DNA of 64,000 bases from NCBI GenBank assembly GCA_964247055.1, contig OZ176055.1, positions 1,736,001 to 1,800,000 of the forward strand. Direction: 5' to 3'. Under the pieces are notes generated by a model. The model worked only from the letters and a program-made list of their open reading frames with translations, was not told the DNA's origin and ran no database searches. This DNA is from Paragordius varius (lineage: Eukaryota; Nematomorpha). Positions 55,087 through 64,000 of the stretch are shown here, one piece after another. Positions within the stretch are counted from its first letter, which is position 1; each line of letters starts with the position of its first letter. A program made the position numbers and the translations under genes.

Positions 55087-55905
55087 AAATTTAAATGTTG
55101 GGATAGTGTAAATAAGCGCTCTGGTAGAGCACACCACCACCATGAGGATAAAATACAAGAATTATTGGATGATGACCCAACTCAGACCCAACAAGAATTG
55201 GCAAAAGCATTACATATATCAGAAAAACAATCAATAGGCATTTTCCAAGACAAAGACGAATAAATTCGGTATATGGGTCCCATACAGTTTAAATGGACGT
55301 CAAATCGAAAATACCAAAGTGATTTGTGTCCTATGTCTACGTTACGAAAGGAAACGTGATGGGATGTGACTTTATTTTGTAAACCCAAAGGGAGTCCATT
55401 CATTAAGGTCAAATCTTCTCGGCAAAAAAACCATCTGTGTCTGGCGAGGACGGTATGGGATATTATAATCTTATAATACACAACTCTATCACCAACCAAT
55501 GATTAATACATGTATAATCGAAAAACGACTGTGTTTGGGCCTGAAACATGGCAAAGTTTAGTAACATGAACCGTCTCACAACATAACTAGTGAAAGACAC
55601 CATAAATCGCTGAGAATTTCTTCCTCATCCGCCGTACTCTTTAGACCTGGAGCCATGACTATTACCTAGTATCAATAGGACACACCTTCGCAGAGCGACT
55701 CTTCTATGATTTCAAAGATATTAAAAATGGCTTGATATTTGCTGCAAAAGACAGTCAGCTATCTTTCACGGAATTTATATATTACCCGAAAGATTGGCAA
55801 CGTTTGTACAAGCCGATGGACAATATTATGAATAAAATAAGTTATTCGTCTCCTTTCTAAATTAATTTTTTTGTCAAAAAACCGATAAAAACATATTGAC
55901 TGCAC
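55087..55905 (+). mobile_element. mariner transposon relic 3
   Basis: Plus strand. HHHHEDKIQELLDDDPTQTQ, then ELAKALHISEKQ, matches the mariner helix-turn-helix region. FLPHPPYSLDLEP precedes the last catalytic Asp region, and LPERLATFVQADGQYYE is the usual mariner C-terminus. It has several stops and frame changes, and its 5' end is cut off by the tandem repeat at 55086. Sequence differs clearly from relics 1 and 2. Confidence 0.7.
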
Positions 55906-56530
55906 ATTATAATTAAAAATTTCATTTAATAATTTTCTAAATCTAGTTTATTAAATAATTTATCCAAAAATATACATCGAAAAGTTTGTAAGGAGTTTTT
56001 ACCATTCCTTTTTATATATTTTTAAATTTTAACACCTTTTTACCTTTTACTCTTTTCCAGTGCAACTTTATACTTGATTTCATACACTAAATCATAATTA
56101 AAACAATAAAAACACTCGAAAAGATATTAAAAACATTTTTACAACCAAATATGCTTATAAAAATTTATATAAAGATTAGTTCTTCATAATAAAATATCTT
56201 GAAAAATTTATTTTATATTTCAAAACCCAAGGTTTTGATCAAAATTTGGAGGTTAAATAGTATAGTATTATCCTATGTAGAACAACTGTTTTTATATTAT
56301 TTTAAATTGATTTTATACCGTTTATGTTAAAAAAGCCATAAAATACGCTTTTACAATATTTTGCCAACATTTTAGTCAAAGTTGCTTTTGATTAAAATAA
56401 TTTGATGCCATAATTTAGCATATGTTTATAATTCTTCCCGTTAACATATTCTCTTGCAGCTGAGTCGAGACTTTCAAAGTAATCGCATGAAAAAGTTTAA
56501 TATGTTTTGCTTTAAGTAGTTTACGATTAA
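55906..56530. other. Non-coding stretch
   Basis: AT-rich; no feature recognised. Confidence 0.3.
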
Positions 56531-56761
56531 TACCATACTTTAAATTCACCCTTGAACAATTCGAATTCCACCTAAAATAAATTATGTGTTTTTTAAGATT
56601 TAAAATTATCTATATTTTTTATTTAAAAAAATAAAATTTTATTTAAAACTAAAATAATAATGAAAAATTAATAAACTATGTCATAAAGATGTAATTTATA
56701 TTAATAATGTTAAGCCCGAAAATTCATAATTTTTTTAGGTTGAATTTGAATTAAATGGTAT
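56531..56761. mobile_element. TACCATTTACA-family MITE, copy 4
   Basis: TACCATACTTTAAATTCACC then CTTGAACAATTCGAATT at the left; TGAATTTGAATTAAATGGTA at the right. Same foldback design as 16964 and 21594. Confidence 0.6.
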
Positions 56762-58815
56762 TTTAAATAACTTTTTTGGAATGGGAAGCAGCTTTGATAA
56801 CGTTCACTAATATGGCGTTTTTCTGAATTTTAAGTAATTAATATAAATAGACTATTCTCCCCCCCCCTCCAAAAAAAAACGGCCAAAAACATTTTCTATA
56901 AAATGTATAAATATTTCATCAAAATATTTTTTGAGTGCTCAGCGCTAATTAACAATGAATGTTTGCTTAAGTCGGCAAAACATAATAAGATGATATCCAA
57001 TATCATCTAATCACATGTCAATAATTAAATTTATAACGATATATTTGGCACGTAAGGTAATCCTGCTTTTTTTGTTTTACATTTTAAATGAGACGTGTTT
57101 ATTTTTTGTTTTATATACTCTTTAGTAATAAAATATATGGAATTTTAAAATATATAATCGGATGAATGTGATAACATTCTAACTGTTTTTCGTTACGCGC
57201 TCGCTATACGAGAACACCAAATTTATTAATTTTTTTCTTCAATCAATATGTCGATTGCGTTAACAAAGAAAGTTCGCCTTTATGTTAACGTTAATAGTAA
57301 ATTTATTTATTGAAAAAATAAATCAATTACTTGATTTTTTTAATTTTTTTTTAAAAAAAGGTTAATGAGTCAAATAAATTTTGATTACTAAATTAGAACA
57401 AAATAAAAGCTGAAAATAATCTTATTGTTTTTGAGTTTAGTATTTCAATATTAATAAAATAATCTAAATTTTATTTTGTCCCAAATATATATAATAACTG
57501 CTAATCTAAGAAGCCACAAAATCTATGATGATCATAAAAAAGTTAGCATAATAAAAGAAACAATTGGATTGATCCATGAATCCTGAATATAAAATATTTA
57601 TTTTCAAATTTGGACGTTTTGGTTTTATATCCCTCACCAATAACTTTACAAAATATCTATGTTGGGTATGTTGTTTTATTTAATATCTATATATGAATGC
57701 AATTGTATAAATTTATTACAAGATTTTATATAACATATATGATAAATAACTAACTCAAATTCCGAATATTAAAGGAGGGAGTTTATATAGCGCTAACGTG
57801 GATTTTTGCTAGTTTAAAATTATTTTCAGAGACGCAGCTAAAAGAGTGTGGCTTAAAATACGGACTTATGTTTAAATTATAACTATTATCTGGATAGAAC
57901 ATCTAAACTTTAATAATTAATCAAAAAATAATCATACACAAATTTTAATGGTATATAAACATATGATCCGGTTCGTATCTCTTTTATAATTTCTCAAATA
58001 ACTCTTAAATTTAAGCCTTTATTATTCCATATTATTTTTGAATGTATTAGTTTTTATAAAATATTCCCCAAAATAATTATAGTATAGATTAAATTTTTGG
58101 ATGCTTATTTAGACTTCCCTTTAAGAGTCCTTTCCCTGAAAAAACAACAATCTTTACTCATTTAGCATTCTTAAATCAATGTATACTTTAAATACATTCC
58201 CAAATAAACTCACTTTAAAGCAGAGATAGTTATTTCTTGGTCTATAAATCATTAACCTATTCTACTTTTCTTATATGGCACAGACTTGTAATTAGATATT
58301 ATTTTCCATTTTTACAAAAAATATTCCTAATTATGTGCTCATCCATCCAATTAATAACTTAATGCAACAATTTTTTATATCCTACCCCGACCGACACAAA
58401 CAATATTCTAACATTACCTTTAAGTTTTTCAATTTGCCGGTTCTCTTTAAATACCAATATAAAAGAAATAAGAAATGTTGATAGATATAGATTTTTAACT
58501 CAATTGGGATGCTGCTTGAAATTATTTAATATCAGGACTTTTATATAAATATTTTTCTATAAGCAAACTCTTTTTTATTGTACTTACAACCGTAAGATTG
58601 TTTAAATTTTTTGATTGAATCTGCAATATAAATCTAAATTAAATCACAGGTCGAGTGTTTTGTACCGTAAAAATCGTAACTTTATTATTATTATAGAAGA
58701 TTGTTTTAGCTAACCCACTACGTTGTCAGCATAACAGTCATTGCATTATATATAACTTTGGTTAAATTAGTATTATTATAATAGTGAAATCATATAAAAA
58801 TCTATCCATTATTAG
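56762..58815. other. Non-coding stretch upstream of the secreted-protein gene
   Basis: Should contain the promoter and the short first exon with the start codon of the gene whose second exon begins at 58816. An ATATAAAAG box at about 58458-58466 is a candidate TATA element, but it is not distinctive in this AT-rich DNA. Confidence 0.35.
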
Positions 58816-61800
58816 GTGATCTTATTCCTTTGTCAACTTAATTTGTCCTTCATTACGTGCTTCGATGATTACGGGTCCAAATCTTCGTATGAGTATCCTC
58901 CACCAGGGATTCTCTACAGACTCAACCAAAACCCGAACCAAGGGCATCAACCATTCAATAGCCATTCGGGTTTTCTGAGTTTTACTCCATCCGGTTTCAA
59001 TAACCTAGCTACTGGGGCCGGGTCTCACGGAATTGGTGCCGGGTATGGCGGTGGCGGTGGCGGATATCACGGCGGAGGCCATAAGGATGAATATACAGAT
59101 TATCACGAGGATGATGATTGGAAGTATGACCATCATAAGCGCAAAGAGGATTACGATGATGGGTAAGAGCTTTATATATATATATATATATATATATGTT
59201 ACTAAATTACGACAATAATGGAGAAATAAATAAAATTAAATAAAATATCTTGAAATTGCACTGGCTTTGTATGGGGTTTTTAATTCGATAAAGTTGTGGC
59301 ACTAATAATCAGGTGTAGTTATAAGTCTTTACCGAGTTTTTCGCTATAAAACACGCATATTTTTGATGAAAGATATTATTTATTTCATGTAAAATACTAA
59401 TCATCGGTATCTACCCATTTGCTTATCTATCAGTGTTTGGTATGCCAGCTATAATTATTTTGAAAAAGCTATACAGGCCATTATAAACGTCTTCTAATTT
59501 ATTGAAGCGCATAGAGAATGGACTTCTTGCCGAATCGACTTGGCCTTGGTGTTTATGGACCCCCTTGGTAATATATAAGCCATATTTTTTTCCCTTTGAA
59601 GTTACATAATAATCACACGTTCCATCATCTGTCACACATTCCAAAATGATATTATTTTCTGTCTTAGAAGCAGTTTCCCAAGTCATTTTGCGATTTTTAA
59701 AACGTTCATTCAATTGTATGAGACCCTTTACCGATCTATTCGCCTTTTCTATTACTCGCAGACCTTTATGATCGTTTTTTCTAATACATCCTTGTGCCAA
59801 TCGTTGTTGTGTCGAATCACCATCCAATAACTTTTGCACTATATCATCCTCACAGCTGTGCGAAGCTCCAATTAAATCATAACTTTTAATTTACGAAACC
59901 ATATTAATTTTGGTACATATTCATCATTTGTTTCTACAAGCAAACGATGATTTTCAACACCTTTTTCTGATGGATAAAGAAAAACAATGACGCACATGTT
60001 CTTTTTCCACAAAATTTGACATTACGGAACAATTAAGACGCTATCTTTAGGCAAATCTGTAGGCTTTTGTCGTTTAATGTCAGTTGAACGAGCTGGCGTT
60101 TATCAATTGCGTACTTTTCGCTGACGTCTTCTCTTAGTTAAACCGACGGTAAGAACTTATGACTAAACCTGATACAAAATTAATGGAGGAATACATATCG
60201 CATCATACCAGAAGTTTTGTAAGACATGCCAGAATATAACTATCATTTAGAATTTTATTTAAAATTTCGCACTCATATCCAGATACGCCCAATTCCAAGT
60301 AAAACTACATTTGAAATAATACAATTCCCAAAAAAGCAAACAGGCTGGTCCATTAAATTTTATAAGAGAATGTTTTTGTTTATTTACAAACCTCATTTGC
60401 AGCTCCTGTTAAATTAGCGATTTTTGTAAAAAAAACTAAGTCCTTAAAAAGTATTTAATACTATTTTTGAAAAGACATGAGAACACTTAGAGTCCTATGT
60501 TTAACGATTTTTAGCGCTTTTTTAGTTAGAACACCAACATGCGTCTCAAATTGGATCTTTAATATTCATGCCGTGTAGCTGTAATATACTTATGCACTGA
60601 TCATTAATCACTTTTTGAATACAGCTTTGTGTGATCCCTGTAAAATATCGCATTGCACTAATTTGGTCAATTTTGGTGTAAAATCTTCATCTACCATTTA
60701 ATCTCTACTTGTGACACATGAGTGATTTTGTGTTAAAATTTGAATGAAATCAAATTTTTATAATTCCATAAAATATGTTTTTCAGATATGGAAAGGGGGA
60801 TCACAGTGTGTGGAAAAAGAAAAAATGGGGCAAATACGGTCATTTTTCGGCACATGCGCTATCATATTTTCGAGCTGCAGCAGCCAATGGAACCAATTCT
60901 TATGGATTGGTTCACAATTACAAATGGGATGACAAGGCTAAAAAGCATTGGGATTCCGGGAAGGGCTATGATGGATATGGTAACATATTTTTGATTTTGT
61001 ACATACAGTAAAAATTAAATAATAAAGACAAATGATAAAAAGCAGACGAATAACATTTTCTTTACACCATATTGATACGTTGTTTTACCTTTAAAACCTT
61101 TATGGTTACAATTTTAAAATATAAAAATTTGTTACCAATCTATATCTCTTTCAATCTTTTGACCCAATCTATTAAAAAATTGGTTATATCTATATAACAA
61201 CTATTTTTCTTATATTTAATTTTTACACTTTAAAATTTTACACTATTAACTGCAACAATTTTGGATTAATTCACCAGCCCAACTATTTATAAAACCCGTG
61301 TTTTTGAATTTAATAATGGCAAAACTACGGAATTCCTTTTGAGATTATAAAAATTTAATTTATTAATTCGAGCTTCCATATAATACCATAGGCTATAGAT
61401 CCTTCGCATGATGGTCTTTTGCTGTTATATTATTGGTTGAAAGATGTCTGAGCGCAAATTTAAATGATTTGCCAGATAAAAAATGTTTGAAAATTTAAAT
61501 CAATTACATTTTCCAGATTTAGCCAAAATTAAATGATAACAATATAATGGTCTATAAGGATATTAGAAAAATCCGAACCCCTTAAACTAGTGACTTTATT
61601 AAAAATAAAACAGTTTATTCTTCAATATTTCGTAATTAACGAACCCTGTTTGAGCGTTTTCGATAAATTAGTTGCTATAGTTGTAATAACTTTTTTTATA
61701 TTATTAAGGTAAGGGATCTCACCATGAAGATTCCTATTGGAAAGACCACCATGTCGATGGATTCGCTTACAGGACAAATTTTTCGGGAACGGCTGCTAAT

Positions 61801-62471
61801 ACATTTGGTCAAATATATTTAGCTAGTTATGGGTATGGAGAATATCATCATTCGCCTAAAAAAGCATATTGGGGTATATAAAAGCGCTAGCTGTAAAATA
61901 AAGTTAAAGCGTTTTAATTATTTGCTGATTAGAGGTAAGCCCGTTTTATTGTTTATTTTTTTGTCAATATATAGAACACAAAGATTATGACAGTAGTTTG
62001 GATGATTCGCAACTCGGAAATAATATTGACAAAAGTGACAATATCCTTTCGCTACCATCATCCAAAAATGGAAATTATGCAGCTCAAAATGGCGCATCTC
62101 CATATAATCAACCGAATTATTTTGCTAACGAGGATGATTCTTATGGGAATACAGGCGCCTACAATGATGGATACAGACATTCCCCCTCCTACAAATATGC
62201 TGGAATGGTTAAAAGAGCCATTAAAAAACAACGGAAAAAACGAAACATCCCAATTAAACCTGCGTTGGACTCTGAGAACGAGAAGACAAGCAGGGATAAT
62301 AAAAAGACTAGAGCAGAACGTTCAAAGTCAGAACAACAAGATAGGCACTTAGAAAACAAAACTAAAACCCTAACTGTTTACAATCCTAATAAAAATGATA
62401 ATTTTAACAAAACAACCAAAGATAATTTACCAAAAACTGTAACTAATCGTTTTAAACTGTTATCGACATAA
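58816..62471 (+). CDS. Gly/His/Tyr-rich secreted protein, probably structural; 5' partial
   Basis: Four exons joined in phase: 58816-59162, 60786-60979, 61709-61873 and 61975-62471, giving 400 residues. The first begins after an ATTAG acceptor with ILFLCQLNLSFITC, the rest of a signal peptide, so a start-codon exon lies upstream. Next come a Gly/Gly-His stretch (AGYGGGGGGYHGGGHK), an acidic/Lys region, then exons 2 and 3, which look like duplicates of each other (GDHSVWKK...AAAANG...YGLV / GSHHEDSYWKD...GTAANT...QIYLASYG). The last exon is polar and Lys/Asn-rich with a basic patch (KRAIKKQRKKR). The composition suggests a cuticle, silk or matrix protein, but no family is recognised. Exon phases and Gly/Tyr content argue that it is real. 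A mariner relic sits in the first visible intron. Confidence 0.7.
59309..60172 (-). mobile_element. mariner transposon relic 2, inside an intron
   Basis: Ends TCAGGTGTAGTTATAAGTC at the left and CTTATGACTAAACCTGA at the right are inverted mariner ends. On the minus strand are ENHRLLVETNDEYVPK, QKLLDGDSTQQRLAQ and LIQLNERFKNRKMTWET, typical of the N-terminal half of a mariner transposase. It is shorter than a full mariner, with a frame change inside. It is related to relic 1 (284-1430) and lies wholly within the intron between 59163 and 60785. Confidence 0.75.
61003..61240. mobile_element. Partial TACAGT-family MITE in the second intron
   Basis: Begins TACAGTAAAAATTAAATAAT...AAGACAAATG and later has GTTACCAATCTATATC, both typical of the family. 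No right end was found. Confidence 0.4.
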
Positions 62472-62685
62472 TGTATTGTGTCAAATGCCTTGGTGCCATT
62501 TATCACAATACTTTATGGTTTAATCATAATTGATATATTAATGATTTATTTATAAAACGATAGCTTCCCAAGATATCTCATTGTAATATTGAAATAATTA
62601 TTTCCTTAATACTATATATAATGCGATATGATTTTATAACTAATGAAGGTATAAATATTTAATTTGTTCTTATCCTATATTTTAA

Positions 62686-62703
62686 AATAAATTTGAAAAT
62701 AAA
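62686..62703 (+). promoter_or_regulatory. Candidate polyadenylation signals after the secreted-protein gene
   Basis: AATAAA at 62686-62691 and 62698-62703, about 215-230 bases after the stop; a plausible 3' UTR length. Confidence 0.35.
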
Positions 62704-63323
62704 ATGCTGAAATACTCTAAAATATTCCTGTAGAAGATGGATTAGATTTTCAAATATCAAATATGATTAAATTGTAATGCAAAACTTTATTTCAAAAAAG
62801 TCAAGAAATGTAAAAAATAAAAAATTTAAACAAAATGATTGCAATTAAAACGTAATTTTTCTCACAGAAAAATTATTATGTCAATATAAAATTCTTATAT
62901 TGTAACTCTAAAGATTTGTTTTAGAGCTGGATAATTTAAATTGATTTGAGCTGCTCTCAACTTGAAAAACCCGCGATTGGCTATGAATATTAATTTAGGA
63001 AGATTTTAAAAGCGTTTTAAAGGTCCCTTATCTAGCGTAATATTTTAAAACTTAAAAAGTATAATTTTGCCTAAGATATAATCTCCTAAATAATAATGAA
63101 TATTTTCATAAAAAATAATTTTAAATTAAAATATTAATTAGATAATTAGCTTCATTGTAACATTTCTTATTTAAAAGAGTTCGATATTACTGTATTAATT
63201 TGACATATGTTAAATTTTTTATACCGCTACCTCACACTGTTAATAGTGATGGCGTAGAATTTTATCGGAGTCTCGAGATATAATTTATAATGTTAATGAT
63301 ATTTTGAATTATGATTTATAATA
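62704..63323. other. Non-coding stretch
   Basis: AT-rich; no feature recognised. Confidence 0.3.
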
Positions 63324-63516
63324 TATAGTGTGAGTAACTATATATTGCTGGAAAGTTATTAGTTATGTCAAATAGCATATACAACAAAGCGCTGTATTAT
63401 TGGCTTATAGTTATTTTACTTTTTACTATTATTAGCCAATAATAATTCTCTTTGCTGCATATGATATTTAGCAATTATTAATAACTTTCTAGCAATATAT
63501 ACTTACTCATACTGTA
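63324..63516. mobile_element. CAGTATGAG foldback MITE, copy 2
   Basis: Arms ATAGTGTGAGTAACTATATA and ATATATACTTACTCATACTG are inverted; the arms extend to GCTGGAAAGTTATTAGTTAT / AATAACTTTCTAGC. Partner of 23561-23728. Confidence 0.72.
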
Positions 63517-64000
63517 TATTCAAATTGGTTTGTTATTTATTATAAAAGTATTTACCATAAGGAGCGCGAGTTATTAGGTATTGTCTATATATCATACTTT
63601 TGAAACTTATAAGTCCGAACGATTTGTACACCATAAGACTATTTATAAATATACGACATTGATTTTGTAGACTAAAATTAATCAATCCATAATGTCTGCG
63701 TTGAGTATCAATAATTCAGTGAATTTTATTTAAAAATAGATTATAGGATGTAAAATTTTTTATTCAAATTTATAATAATCTTGGGGTGGAGATTTACCCA
63801 AAAAGGTGTGACGTGTTATTTAAACAAATTAATTGGTATAATTTTGATCGATTATCACATTATTCTTACTTGATATATTTGAATTTTCAATTTGTGGGTA
63901 TGATGAATTTTATTGTAATACAAAGTACATACTATACAATGACAATGAATTTTTAAAATTGAACAAAAAATAAATGAATATAAATAAAATTAAGGAAGTA
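63517..64000. other. Non-coding end of the window
   Basis: AT-rich; no feature recognised. Confidence 0.3.

Noticed and set aside
55182-55499. 105-codon ORF, minus strand
   Set aside because: Antisense of mariner relic 3.
60744-61011. Three overlapping plus-strand ORFs
   Set aside because: Only the frame giving KGDHSVWKKKKWGKYG joins exons 1 and 3 in phase; the others are shadows.

Overview
The window is very AT-rich (mostly A/T runs, TA microsatellites, long non-coding stretches) with intron-containing genes, so it is nuclear DNA of an animal. A Rough-type homeobox gene and a glycine/histidine/tyrosine-rich secreted protein fit an arthropod best. The species cannot be told from the sequence. 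The proteins are clearly diverged from fly and vertebrate relatives. Gene models were made by hand from matching exon phases, GT-AG sites and known family motifs.

Gene layout: (1) 2274-3629 (+) Rough-like homeobox gene, one exon. (2) 9001-12468 (-) LAPTM4-like membrane protein, four exons, with an apparent 30-nt intron. (3) 15301-26421 (-) membrane sulfatase of the steryl-sulfatase/arylsulfatase type, eleven exons joined in phase, with the catalytic Cys motif and most known active-site residues intact. (4) 29375-29484 and 30646-30755 (-) two tandem antistasin-like Cys-rich terminal exons. (5) 44459-49868 (-) Nemo-like kinase, seven exons, with a much enlarged activation loop. (6) 58816-62471 (+) Gly/His/Tyr-rich secreted protein, four visible exons and a missing first exon. 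The six loci show no operon-like or shared functional logic; each looks like an ordinary stand-alone gene.

The rest is old mobile DNA: three mariner relics (284-1430, 55087-55905, and 59309-60172 inside an intron), two hAT transposase relics (31850-32650, 50549-52821), two LINE fragments, one broken Ty3/gypsy-like LTR element (33155-35692), a non-autonomous Helitron family with 5'-TC and CTAG-3' ends (17967-18963 and 37609-38696, plus a decayed tandem-expanded relative at 4490-5870), and several MITE families. The Helitron at 37609 sits inside a MITE, giving a clear order of insertion.

No convincing new multi-gene system was found. The best second looks are the 30-nt intron, the rebuilt kinase activation loop, the Helitron family, the exon-duplicated secreted protein, and the antistasin pair with a changed cysteine.
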